NCBI RefSeq assembly: GCF_002920635.1
Contig: NZ_PQSR01000056.1
Coordinates: 1 to 51,510, forward strand
Length of the DNA stretch: 51,510 bases
Origin: Streptomyces sp. Ru72
GTDB taxonomy: Bacteria; Actinomycetota; Actinomycetes; Streptomycetales; Streptomycetaceae
Direction of reading: 5' to 3'
Shown here: positions 41,622 through 50,014 of the stretch, in pieces
Layout of the letters: each line of letters starts with the position of its first letter
Numbering within the stretch: position 1 is the first letter of the stretch
Notes under the pieces: generated by a model
Told to the model about the DNA's origin: nothing
Databases searched by the model: none
Seen by the model: only the letters and a program-made list of their open reading frames with translations
Program-made: the position numbers and the translations under genes

Positions 41622-44293
41622 TGGAGTCGGCTGAGATCCGCCGCCGCTGGTTGAGCTTCTTCGAGGAGCGCGGTCACACCGTCGTCCCTTCGGCGTCGCT
41701 CATCGCGGACGACCCGACTCTGCTGCTCGTCCCGGCCGGCATGGTGCCCTTCAAGCCCTACTTCCTGGGCGAGGTCAAGCCGCCCTACCCGCGCGCCACC
41801 AGCGTGCAGAAGTGCGTGCGCACGCCCGACATCGAAGAGGTCGGCAAGACCACGCGGCACGGCACGTTCTTCCAGATGTGCGGCAACTTCTCCTTCGGCG
41901 ACTACTTCAAGGAAGGCGCCATCAAGCTCGCCTGGGAGCTGCTCACCACACCCCAGGACAAGGGCGGTTACGGCCTCGAGCCCGACCGGCTGTGGATCAC
42001 CGTCTACAAGGACGACGACGAGGCCGAGCAGATCTGGCGTGACGTCGTCGGCGTCCCCGCCGAGCGCATCCAGCGCCTCGGCATGAAGGACAACTTCTGG
42101 TCCATGGGCGTCCCCGGCCCCTGCGGTCCCTGCTCCGAGATCAACTACGACCGCGGCCCCGAGTTCGGCGTCGAGGGCGGTCCCGCCGTCAACGACGAGC
42201 GGTACGTGGAGATCTGGAACCTCGTCTTCATGCAGTACGAGCGCGGCGAGGGCACCGGCAAGGACAACTTCGAGATCCTCGGGGACCTGCCGAGCAAGAA
42301 CATCGACACCGGCCTCGGCCTCGAGCGGCTCGCCATGATTCTGCAGGGCGTGCAGAACATGTACGAGATCGACACCTCCATGGCCGTGATCGACAAGGCC
42401 ACCGAGCTGACGGGCGTCCGCTACGGCGACGCCCACGACTCGGACGTCTCGCTGCGTGTGGTCACCGACCACATGCGCACCGCCACCATGCTCATCGGCG
42501 ACGGCGTCACCCCCGGCAACGAGGGCCGCGGCTATGTCCTGCGCCGCATCATGCGCCGCGCCATCCGCAACATGCGCCTGCTCGGCGCCACCGGTCCGGT
42601 CGTCAAGGAGCTCCTCGACACCGTGATCGAGATGATGGGCAAGCAGTACCCCGAGCTCGTCACCGACCGCGAGCGCATCGAGAAGGTCGCCCTCGCCGAG
42701 GAGTCCCGCTTCCTCAAGACGCTCAACGCCGGCACGAACGTCCTGGACACCGCCGTCGCCGAGACCAAGGCCGCCGGTTCCGCAGTCCTGCCCGGCGACA
42801 AGGCCTTCCTGCTCCACGACACCTGGGGCTTCCCGATCGACCTCACCCTGGAGATGGCCGCCGAGCAGGGCCTGTCCGTGGACGAGGACGGCTTCCGCCG
42901 CCTGATGAAGGAGCAGCGGGAGCGCGCCAAGGCCGACGCCCAGGCCAAGAAGACCGGTCACGCCGACCTCGGGGCCTACCGCGAGATCGCCGACACCGCC
43001 GGTGCGACCGACTTCATCGGATACACCGACACCGAGGGCGAGTCCACGATCGTCGGCATCCTGGTCGACGGCGTGTCCTCCCCGGCCGCCACCGAGGGCG
43101 ACGAGGTCGAGATCGTCCTCGACCGCACCCCGTTCTACGCCGAGGGCGGTGGCCAGATCGGTGACACCGGCCGCATCAAGGCCGACTCCGGTGCCGTCAT
43201 CGAGGTCCGCGACTGCCAGAAGCCGGTCCCGGGCGTCTACGTCCACAAGGGCGTCGTCCAGGTCGGTGAGGTGACCGTCGGGGCCAAGGCCCACGCCACC
43301 ATCGACGCCCGTCGCCGCAAGGCCATCGCCCGCGCCCACTCGGCCACCCACCTCACCCACCAGGCCCTGCGCGACGCCCTCGGCCCGACGGCCGCCCAGG
43401 CCGGTTCCGAGAACCAGCCGGGCCGCTTCCGCTTCGACTTCGGCTCCCCGGCGGCCGTACCGACGGCCGTGATGACCGATGTCGAGCAGAAGATCAACGA
43501 GGTGCTGGCCCGCGACCTCGACGTGCACGCCGAGATCATGGGCATCGACGACGCCAAGAAGCAGGGCGCCATCGCCGAGTTCGGCGAGAAGTACGGCGAG
43601 CGCGTCCGCGTCGTGACCATCGGCGACTTCTCCAAGGAGCTGTGCGGCGGGACCCACGTGCACAACACCGCCCAGCTGGGTCTGGTGAAGCTGCTCGGCG
43701 AGTCCTCCATCGGCTCCGGTGTGCGCCGTATCGAGGCCCTGGTCGGTGTGGACGCCTACAACTTCCTCGCCCGCGAACACACGGTCGTCAACCAGCTCAC
43801 CGAGCTGCTCAAGGGCCGCCCGGAGGAGCTGCCCGAGAAGATCTCCGGCATGCTCGCCCGGCTGAAGGACGCCGAGAAGGAGATCGAGAAGTTCCGCGCC
43901 GAGAAGGTGCTCCAGGCCGCCGCCGGGCTCGCCGAGTCCGCCAAGGACGTCCACGGCGTCGCCGTCGTCACCGGTCAGGTCCCGGACGGCACCACGCCCG
44001 ACGACCTGCGCAAGCTGGTCCTCGACGTGCGTGGCCGCATCCAGGGCGGCCGGGCCGCCGTGGTCGCCCTGTTCACCGTCACGGGCGGCAAGCCGCTGAC
44101 GGTCATCGCCACCAACGAGGCCGCCCGCGAGCGCGGCCTGAAGGCCGGTGACCTGGTCCGCACCGCCGCCAAGACCCTCGGCGGCGGCGGTGGCGGCAAG
44201 CCGGACGTCGCCCAGGGCGGCGGTCAGAACCCGGCCGCGGTCGGCGAGGCCGTCGACGCCGTGGAGCGTCTGGTCGCCGAGACCGCCAAGTAA
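41621..44293 (+). CDS. alaS: Alanyl-tRNA synthetase
   Basis: An 890-aa class II synthetase charging tRNA-Ala. The N-terminal catalytic domain has RRRWLSFFEERGHTVVPSASL, TSVQKCVRTPDIEEVGKT and RHGTFFQMCGNFSFGDYFK. The editing domain carries HSATHLTHQAL (HxxxH) and the Cys-His site LCGGTHV. The C-terminal C-Ala domain ends GGGGGGKPDVAQGGG. It is translationally coupled to the DUF6167-type gene; no T-box leader is present. ruvX starts 21 nt downstream. Confidence 0.97.
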   Translation: MESAEIRRRWLSFFEERGHTVVPSASLIADDPTLLLVPAGMVPFKPYFLGEVKPPYPRATSVQKCVRTPDIEEVGKTTRHGTFFQMCGNFSFGDYFKEGAIKLAWELLTTPQDKGGYGLEPDRLWITVYKDDDEAEQIWRDVVGVPAERIQRLGMKDNFWSMGVPGPCGPCSEINYDRGPEFGVEGGPAVNDERYVEIWNLVFMQYERGEGTGKDNFEILGDLPSKNIDTGLGLERLAMILQGVQNMYEIDTSMAVIDKATELTGVRYGDAHDSDVSLRVVTDHMRTATMLIGDGVTPGNEGRGYVLRRIMRRAIRNMRLLGATGPVVKELLDTVIEMMGKQYPELVTDRERIEKVALAEESRFLKTLNAGTNVLDTAVAETKAAGSAVLPGDKAFLLHDTWGFPIDLTLEMAAEQGLSVDEDGFRRLMKEQRERAKADAQAKKTGHADLGAYREIADTAGATDFIGYTDTEGESTIVGILVDGVSSPAATEGDEVEIVLDRTPFYAEGGGQIGDTGRIKADSGAVIEVRDCQKPVPGVYVHKGVVQVGEVTVGAKAHATIDARRRKAIARAHSATHLTHQALRDALGPTAAQAGSENQPGRFRFDFGSPAAVPTAVMTDVEQKINEVLARDLDVHAEIMGIDDAKKQGAIAEFGEKYGERVRVVTIGDFSKELCGGTHVHNTAQLGLVKLLGESSIGSGVRRIEALVGVDAYNFLAREHTVVNQLTELLKGRPEELPEKISGMLARLKDAEKEIEKFRAEKVLQAAAGLAESAKDVHGVAVVTGQVPDGTTPDDLRKLVLDVRGRIQGGRAAVVALFTVTGGKPLTVIATNEAARERGLKAGDLVRTAAKTLGGGGGGKPDVAQGGGQNPAAVGEAVDAVERLVAETAK

Positions 44294-44314
44294 AGAATCG
44301 GTCAAGAAACGGTC

Positions 44315-44785
44315 GTGACGATGAGAAGAGGACGCCGACTCGCGATCGACGTCGGCGACGCCCGGATCGGGGTCGCCTCCTGCGACCCCGACGGGATCCT
44401 CGCCACCCCGGTGGAAACGGTACCGGGGCGGGACGTCCCGGCCGCCCAGCGGCGACTGAAGCAGCTCGTCGAGGAGTACGAGCCGATCGAGGTCGTCGTC
44501 GGACTCCCTCGCTCCCTCAAGGGGGGCGAGGGCCCGGCGGCGGTCAAGGTCCGTGGTTTCGCGCAGGAGTTGGCGCGCATGATCGCACCGGTTCCGGTCA
44601 GGCTGGTGGACGAGCGCATGACCACGGTGACGGCCGGTCAGGGGCTGCGGGCCTCCGGCGTGAAATCGAAGAAGGGCCGCTCGGTGATCGACCAGGCGGC
44701 CGCCGTCATCATCCTGCAGCAGGCGCTGGAATCCGAACGGGTGTCAGGGAAATCTCCTGGCGAAGGCGTCGAAGTGGTCATCTGA
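44315..44785 (+). CDS. ruvX: RuvX/YqgF family Holliday junction resolvase-like protein
   Basis: A 156-aa RNase H-fold protein. Family motifs are LAIDVGDARIGVASCD, VVVGLPRSLKGGEGPAA, LVDERMTTVTA and the terminal DQAAAVIILQQAL. In other bacteria YqgF acts on 16S rRNA 5' maturation and may also act on DNA junctions; the rRNA role is the better supported. Start GTG 44315 or ATG 44321 are both possible, and neither has a good ribosome binding site. Confidence 0.93.
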   Translation: MTMRRGRRLAIDVGDARIGVASCDPDGILATPVETVPGRDVPAAQRRLKQLVEEYEPIEVVVGLPRSLKGGEGPAAVKVRGFAQELARMIAPVPVRLVDERMTTVTAGQGLRASGVKSKKGRSVIDQAAAVIILQQALESERVSGKSPGEGVEVVI

Positions 44786-44908
44786 TCGCGATACGGTAAC
44801 GTTCCGCGCGATGCGATGGTGTTCGAACAGCCACCGCACAGAGAGAGGCGGGACGGGAGCCGGGTCACAGCGCCGCGCAACCTGAAGCCTCGCGGCTCTA
44901 GGGGATCG

Positions 44909-46660
44909 ATGACTGAGTATGGCCGGGGCCCAGGCTCCACACCGTGGCATCCGGAGGACCCGTTGTACGGGGACGACGGATGGGCAGGACACGAGGGCCA
45001 CGCCGCCCAGTCCCCGCACGGCGGCCAGCACCACCCGGAGCAGCCGCAGCAGCACTACGGCGACTGGGGAGGCGGCCGCCAGGGCACGCACGACCAGGGG
45101 CACCAGGGCTACCAGCAGTACGCGGACCAGCAGTACCAGCAGCCGGGACAGTATCCGGACGGACAGTCCTACGACGCGCAGGCGCAGTACGAGCAGCAGT
45201 ACCCGGGCCGGCAGGGAGAGTACGAGCAGCGGTACCCCGGTCAGGGGCAGCAGGACTACGGCAATGGCGGATGGGACGGCGGCGGGCAGGCCCATGTGCC
45301 GTACGCCCCCGACCCGGCCGACCCCTACGGCGCCCAGCCCGGTGCGTACGGCGGCGAGCAGCCCGACTTCTACCAGACGCCCGACGCGTATCCGCCGCCG
45401 GAGCCGCCGAACCGGCGGCACGCCGAGCCGGAACCGAAGACCGACTGGGACCCCGACCCCCAGGAGGGAGAGCACGCCGTTTTCGCGGACGGCGACGACG
45501 AGGAAGACGCCGACGAGCCGGACGGTCGGCGGGGCCGCGGTGACCGGCGGGGCCGGGGCGGCAAGACCGTCAAGGGCAAGAAGCGCCGCAACGGATGCGC
45601 CTGCCTGGTGGTCGTACTGGTCTTCGGCGGCGGTATCGGCACAGTCGGATATTTCGGATACCAGTTCTACCAAAATCGTTTCGGCGCGGCGCCCGACTAC
45701 GTGGGTGAGGGCGACGGCGAACAGGTCACGGTCACCATTCCGAAGGGCGCCGGCGGTTACACCATCGGCCGGGTGCTGAAACAGGCCGGTGTCGTCAAGA
45801 GCGTCGACGCGTTCGTCGCGGCACAGGAGCAGAACCCCGACGGCAAGAGCATCCAGGCGGGCACGTACACGCTGAACAAGCACATGTCCGCGGCCGCCGC
45901 CGTGCAGCTGATGCTCAGCCCGAAGAGCAAGAACAACCTGATCATCGCCGAGGGGTGGCGCAACACCAAGATCTACGCGGCGATCGACCAGCGGCTGCAG
46001 CTCAAGCCGGGAACCACCCGGGACGTCGCCAAGAAGGAGTGGTCGACCTTCGGTCTGCCCGACTGGGCCAACAGCAGCAAGGAGATCAAGGACCCGCTGG
46101 AGGGCTTCCTCTATCCCTCCGCCTATCCGGTCGCCAAGGGCATGAAGCCCGAGGACGTCCTGAAACAGATGGTCGACATGGCAAAGGAGAAGTACGCCGA
46201 GTTCGGCCTCCAGGCCAAGGCCAAGGGCCTCGACCTGCAGACTCCGCTGCAGCTCCTGACGGTCGCGAGCCTCGTCCAGGCGGAGGGAAAGACGCACGAC
46301 GACTACCGGAAGATGGCGGAGGTGATCTACAACCGCCTCAAGCCGACCAACACGGAGACGAACCAGCTGCTCCAGTTCGACTCGACCTTCAACTACCTGA
46401 AGGGTCAGAGTAAGATCCGCATCAGCGCGTCCGAGATCAACAGCAATCAGGACCCGTACAACACCTACACCCATAAGGGTCTCCCGCCGGGGCCGATCGA
46501 CAATCCGGGCGACAGTGCGCTGGAGGCGGCGCTCAACCCCACCAGTGATGGCTGGATCTATTTCGTGGCGACCGACGGCATGGAAAAGACGGAATTCGCG
46601 AAGACTCACGCGGAATTTCTGAAGCTCAGGGACGAATTCAATGACAGTGCGGGAAGGTGA
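44909..46660 (+). CDS. mltG: Endolytic transglycosylase MltG with a long disordered N-terminus
   Basis: A 583-aa membrane enzyme that cuts nascent peptidoglycan strands and so sets glycan length. Residues 1-228 are cytoplasmic and low complexity: a Gln/Tyr/Gly-rich part (about 40-165), then an acidic part (DGDDEEDADEPDG) and a basic RRGRGDRRGRGG. One membrane helix follows (about 229-253), then a LysM-like region and the YceG/MltG catalytic domain (LEGFLYPSAYPV; catalytic Glu459 in ASLVQAEG). ATG 44909 has AGGGG 4-5 nt upstream. E. coli MltG is only ~340 aa. It overlaps aroE by 20 nt. Confidence 0.94.
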   Translation: MTEYGRGPGSTPWHPEDPLYGDDGWAGHEGHAAQSPHGGQHHPEQPQQHYGDWGGGRQGTHDQGHQGYQQYADQQYQQPGQYPDGQSYDAQAQYEQQYPGRQGEYEQRYPGQGQQDYGNGGWDGGGQAHVPYAPDPADPYGAQPGAYGGEQPDFYQTPDAYPPPEPPNRRHAEPEPKTDWDPDPQEGEHAVFADGDDEEDADEPDGRRGRGDRRGRGGKTVKGKKRRNGCACLVVVLVFGGGIGTVGYFGYQFYQNRFGAAPDYVGEGDGEQVTVTIPKGAGGYTIGRVLKQAGVVKSVDAFVAAQEQNPDGKSIQAGTYTLNKHMSAAAAVQLMLSPKSKNNLIIAEGWRNTKIYAAIDQRLQLKPGTTRDVAKKEWSTFGLPDWANSSKEIKDPLEGFLYPSAYPVAKGMKPEDVLKQMVDMAKEKYAEFGLQAKAKGLDLQTPLQLLTVASLVQAEGKTHDDYRKMAEVIYNRLKPTNTETNQLLQFDSTFNYLKGQSKIRISASEINSNQDPYNTYTHKGLPPGPIDNPGDSALEAALNPTSDGWIYFVATDGMEKTEFAKTHAEFLKLRDEFNDSAGR

Positions 46661-47480
46661 GGCACGGCGCGCCGCAGTCCTCGGCTCGCCGATCGCCCAC
46701 TCCCTCTCTCCGGTGCTGCACCGCGCCGCTTACGAGGAATTGGGTCTGGCCGACTGGACGTACGACCGGTTCGAGGTCGACGAGGCGGCGCTGCCCGGAT
46801 TCATCGAGAAGCTCGGGCCGGAGTGGGCCGGGCTCTCGCTGACCATGCCGCTCAAGCGCGCGGTGATCCCGCTGCTTGACGAGATCAGCGACACCGCGGC
46901 CTCCGTCGAGGCGGTCAACACGGTCGTGTTCACCGAGGACGGGCGGCGCCTCGGTGACAACACCGATGTCCCGGGCATGGTCGAGGCGCTCAGCGAGCAC
47001 GGGATCGACCGTGTCGAATCCGCGGCCATCCTCGGTGCGGGAGCCACCGCCTCGTCCGCGCTGGCCGCGCTGTCGCGGATCTGCGAGGGCGAGGTCGTCG
47101 TCTACGTCCGCAGCGCGGCGCGTGCGGCAGAGATGAGGGAGTGGGGTAAGCGGCTGGATGTCGAGGTGCGCACCGAGGACTGGGACGACGCCGCACAGGC
47201 TCTGCGCGCGCCACTGGTGATCGCCACGACCCCCGCAGGCACCACGGATGCCCTCGCGTCCGCCGTCCCCGAGCGGCCGGCCACGCTCTTCGACGTCCTG
47301 TACGAGCCGTGGCCCACGAACCTCGCGGCCCGCTGGTCGGCGTACGGGGGAGCGGTCGTCGGCGGCCTCGACCTGCTGGTGCACCAGGCGGTGCTCCAGG
47401 TCGAGCAGATGACCGGGCATGCGCCGGCGCCGCTCGCGGCGATGCGGGCGGCGGGTGAACGGGGTCTTACGCGCGCGTGA
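46641..47480 (+). CDS. aroE: Shikimate dehydrogenase
   Basis: A 279-aa NADPH enzyme reducing 3-dehydroshikimate to shikimate. SPIAHSLSPVLHRAAYEELG, the catalytic Lys in SLTMPLKRAV, NTVVFTEDG and the Asp in NTDVPGM form the substrate site; ILGAGATASSALAAL is the nucleotide-binding glycine loop. The start lies inside mltG (20-nt overlap), giving tight coupling. aroC-aroK-aroB follow after a 0.8-kb insertion holding one secreted-protein gene. Confidence 0.94.
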   Translation: MTVREGEARRAAVLGSPIAHSLSPVLHRAAYEELGLADWTYDRFEVDEAALPGFIEKLGPEWAGLSLTMPLKRAVIPLLDEISDTAASVEAVNTVVFTEDGRRLGDNTDVPGMVEALSEHGIDRVESAAILGAGATASSALAALSRICEGEVVVYVRSAARAAEMREWGKRLDVEVRTEDWDDAAQALRAPLVIATTPAGTTDALASAVPERPATLFDVLYEPWPTNLAARWSAYGGAVVGGLDLLVHQAVLQVEQMTGHAPAPLAAMRAAGERGLTRA

Positions 47481-47563
47481 TCGTCCGGGTCGGCGGGGCG
47501 CATCGATTTCTTTCGAGTGATGGTGCCCGGACATCGGCTTGGCGTTGCCCATGAACGGCTGAT

Positions 47564-47582
47564 CCGGAATTCTCCATTCCGG
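47564..47582 (+). terminator. Hairpin downstream of aroE
   Basis: Perfect 7-bp arms CCGGAAT and ATTCCGG with loop TCTCC, about 84 nt after the aroE stop. There is no T-run. It could also be an operator for the next gene. Confidence 0.45.
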
Positions 47583-47644
47583 GTGATCTTGACGTGAGGG
47601 ACGGGTAACGTGCGGTGTCTCGTAGCGATCACGGAAGAGGAATT

Positions 47645-48100
47645 GTGATAGGAAAGCGCGTCCTGTCGGTCGGATCTGCACTGGGAATAGCGGGCATCGT
47701 CGGGCTGGCCGGGGCCACGCCGGCCGCAGCGGCCGCGTCGACACCCGAGGCTGCGTGCGGCTCGGGCTACTACGTCCTGGAGTCCCACACGGTCGGTTAT
47801 GACAAGAGCACGGACAAGCCCGCGGCGCGAGTGTCTCTCCTCTACAACGCTTCCAGCGGCTACAACTGCGTCGTGACCATGCATATCAATGGATATGTCG
47901 GCTATGGGGCCACGACTGAGGCCGGAATTCTCGTCGAAGGTGGAAGCTGGAAGCGGGACAAGGCGGTGTACAGCTACTACGCCGGCCCTGTCTATGCGTA
48001 CGCGGCGAACAAGTGTGTGAAGTACACGGGCGGCATCGAGTACGTCGACAACGGGATCTTCTGGGACAGCTACACGAGCGGCTTCGGTCACTGTGGCTGA
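47645..48100 (+). CDS. Secreted spore-associated protein-like small protein
   Basis: A 151-aa exported protein with a Sec signal peptide (IGKRVLSVGSALGIAGIVGLAG, cleavage likely after TPAAAA near residue 31). The mature ~115 residues are Tyr/Gly rich with four Cys (ACGSGYY, YNCVVTM, NKCVKY, FGHCG) that could form two disulfides. The pattern ACGSGYYVLESH...LLYNASSGYNCVV...YYAGPVYAYAANKCV...YTSGFGHCG resembles the spore-associated protein A family of Streptomyces. GTG 47645 is chosen for GGAAGAGG about 5 nt upstream and because it starts directly at the signal peptide; GTG 47615 is the alternative. It sits alone inside the shikimate gene cluster. Confidence 0.75.
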   Translation: MIGKRVLSVGSALGIAGIVGLAGATPAAAAASTPEAACGSGYYVLESHTVGYDKSTDKPAARVSLLYNASSGYNCVVTMHINGYVGYGATTEAGILVEGGSWKRDKAVYSYYAGPVYAYAANKCVKYTGGIEYVDNGIFWDSYTSGFGHCG

Positions 48101-48113
48101 CGCGCCGGTGGGT

Positions 48114-48141
48114 TCCCGGCTGCCGGGTGCGGCCGCCGGGA
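48114..48141 (+). terminator. Hairpin after the secreted protein gene
   Basis: Arms TCCCGGC (48114-48120) and GCCGGGA (48135-48141) with a 14-nt loop, 13 nt after the stop; an inner CCCGGC/GCCGGG pairing is an alternative. There is no T-run. Confidence 0.45.
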
Positions 48142-48314
48142 GTTCCGCACTCGGCCGACGAGCGGCGACACCTGGCGGTGTGCGCGTCCGATAGCTGGAC
48201 CGCCGGCCGGGTCCAGGGCCGGGACATGGGAGGATCGGGAGTGGCGGGCCAGGGCCGCGCACCCGGTCGCGCCGTCGCAGAACGCAGTTCCAGGCGCGAG
48301 CATGAGGAGCATCG

Positions 48315-49499
48315 TTGAGCAGGTTGCGCTGGCTGACCGCGGGGGAGTCCCACGGTCCCGCACTTGTCGCGACGCTGGAGGGCCTTCCCGCCGGCGTGCC
48401 GATCACCACCGAGACGGTGGCGGACCACCTGGCGAGGCGGCGGCTGGGCTATGGACGCGGCGCGCGGATGAAATTCGAGCGCGACGAGGTCACGTTCCTG
48501 GGCGGTGTCCGGCACGGTCTCACCCTGGGCTCCCCGGTGGCGATCATGGTCGGCAACACGGAGTGGCCCAAGTGGGAACAGGTCATGTCGGCCGACCCGG
48601 TCGACCCCGAGGTGCTTGAGGGGCTGGCCCGCAATGCGCCGCTGACCCGGCCGCGTCCGGGGCACGCGGACCTGGCGGGGATGCAGAAGTACGGGTTCGA
48701 CGAGGCGCGCCCGGTGCTGGAGCGGGCCTCGGCGCGGGAGACGGCGGCGCGTGTGGCGCTGGGTGCGGTGGCGCGGTCGTACCTGAAGGAGACGGCCGGG
48801 ATCGAGATCGTCTCCCATGTGGTGGAGCTGGCCTCCGCCAAGGCCCCCTACGGCGTCTACCCGACCCCCGCCGACGTCGAGAGGCTGGACGCGGATCCGG
48901 TGCGGTGCCTGGACGCGGACACGTCGAAGGCGATGGTCGCGGAGATCGACCAGGCGCACAAGGACGGCGACACGCTGGGTGGCGTGGTCGAGGTGCTCGC
49001 GTACGGCGTCCCGGTGGGGCTCGGGTCTCACGTGCACTGGGACCGGCGGCTGGACGCGCGCCTCGCGGCCGCGCTGATGGGCATCCAGGCGATCAAGGGC
49101 GTCGAGGTCGGTGACGGGTTCGAGCTGGCGCGCGTGCCTGGCTCGAAGGCGCACGACGAGATCGTCACCACCCCCGAGGGCATCAAGCGGGCCACTGGCC
49201 GCTCCGGCGGGACCGAGGGTGGTCTGTCCACGGGTGAGCTGCTGCGGGTCCGCGCCGCGATGAAGCCGATCGCGACGGTGCCGCGGGCGCTGCAGACGGT
49301 GGACGTCGCAACCGGTGAGCCGGCGCAGGCCCACCACCAGCGCTCGGACGTGTGCGCGGTGCCGGCGGCCGGGATCGTCGCCGAGGCGATGGTCGCCCTG
49401 GTCCTGGCGGACGCGGTGGCGGAGAAGTTCGGCGGTGACAGCGTGACCGAGACCCGCCGCAACGTACGGGGCTACCTCGACAGCCTGGCGATCCGGTGA
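48315..49499 (+). CDS. aroC: Chorismate synthase
   Basis: A 394-aa FMN-dependent enzyme making chorismate from EPSP. The signature GESHGPALVATLEGLPAG is at the N-terminus; FLGGVRHGLTLGSPVAIMVGN, RPRPGHADLAGMQKYG and HQRSDVCAVPAAG are conserved active-site segments. The start is TTG 48315, supported by GAGGAG 5 nt upstream. It overlaps the aroK GTG by 4 nt. Confidence 0.96.
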   Translation: MSRLRWLTAGESHGPALVATLEGLPAGVPITTETVADHLARRRLGYGRGARMKFERDEVTFLGGVRHGLTLGSPVAIMVGNTEWPKWEQVMSADPVDPEVLEGLARNAPLTRPRPGHADLAGMQKYGFDEARPVLERASARETAARVALGAVARSYLKETAGIEIVSHVVELASAKAPYGVYPTPADVERLDADPVRCLDADTSKAMVAEIDQAHKDGDTLGGVVEVLAYGVPVGLGSHVHWDRRLDARLAAALMGIQAIKGVEVGDGFELARVPGSKAHDEIVTTPEGIKRATGRSGGTEGGLSTGELLRVRAAMKPIATVPRALQTVDVATGEPAQAHHQRSDVCAVPAAGIVAEAMVALVLADAVAEKFGGDSVTETRRNVRGYLDSLAIR

Positions 49500-50014
49500 G
49501 CGCGATGCCCGTGGTCGTGCTGGTCGGCCCGATGGGGGTCGGCAAGTCGACGGTGGGGCAGTTGCTGGCCGAGCGGCTGGGTGTCGGTTACCGGGACACG
49601 GACCAGGACATCGTGGCCGAGCAGGGACGGTCCATCGCCGACATCTTCGTGGACGAGGGTGAGCCGGCCTTCCGCGCTCTGGAGAAGGCGGCGGTCCACA
49701 AGGCCCTGTCCGAGCACGACGGCGTCCTCGCCCTGGGTGGCGGAGCGATCCTCGACGACGAGATCCGCGCGCTGCTCGCCTCGCACCGTGTCGTCTACCT
49801 CTCGATGGACGTCGAGGAGGCGGTCAAGCGCACCGGGCTGAACACGGCCCGTCCGCTGCTGGCGGTCAACCCGCGCCGGCAGTGGCGGGAGCTGATGGAG
49901 GCCCGCCGTCACCTGTACGAGGAGGTCGCGACGGCCGTCGTGGCCACCGACGGCCGCAGCCCCGAAGAGGTCGCCCAAGCGGTCCTTGACGCACTGGAGT
50001 GGAAAGAAGCATGA
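49496..50014 (+). CDS. aroK: Shikimate kinase
   Basis: A 172-aa P-loop kinase phosphorylating shikimate. Walker A is GPMGVGKSTVG (about 11-21), the shikimate-binding Asp is in YRDTDQDIV, FRALE carries the conserved Arg-Glu, and LALGGGAI and the lid region NTARPLLA follow. The GTG at 49496 overlaps the aroC stop; ATG 49505 is an alternative start. It overlaps aroB by ATGA. Confidence 0.95.
   Translation: MSAMPVVVLVGPMGVGKSTVGQLLAERLGVGYRDTDQDIVAEQGRSIADIFVDEGEPAFRALEKAAVHKALSEHDGVLALGGGAILDDEIRALLASHRVVYLSMDVEEAVKRTGLNTARPLLAVNPRRQWRELMEARRHLYEEVATAVVATDGRSPEEVAQAVLDALEWKEA

Noticed and set aside
41264..44305. A 1013-codon open frame antisense to alaS, and similar long antisense frames over thrS (6745-8823), secD/secF (23203-26076) and relA (26620-28983)
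   Set aside because: High-GC codon bias removes stop codons from the other frames. The products are low-complexity Leu/Gly/Asp/Arg/Val-rich, have no family features, and lie opposite unambiguous genes.
44818..44827. TTCGAACA near 44820 as a LexA box
   Set aside because: Only a short TTCGAA core is present, not the two spaced half-sites of an actinobacterial SOS box.
47589..47611. TTGACG-N11-TAACGT upstream of the secreted protein gene as a promoter
   Set aside because: The spacer is too short for a vegetative promoter, and TTGACGTGA does not match the damage motif.
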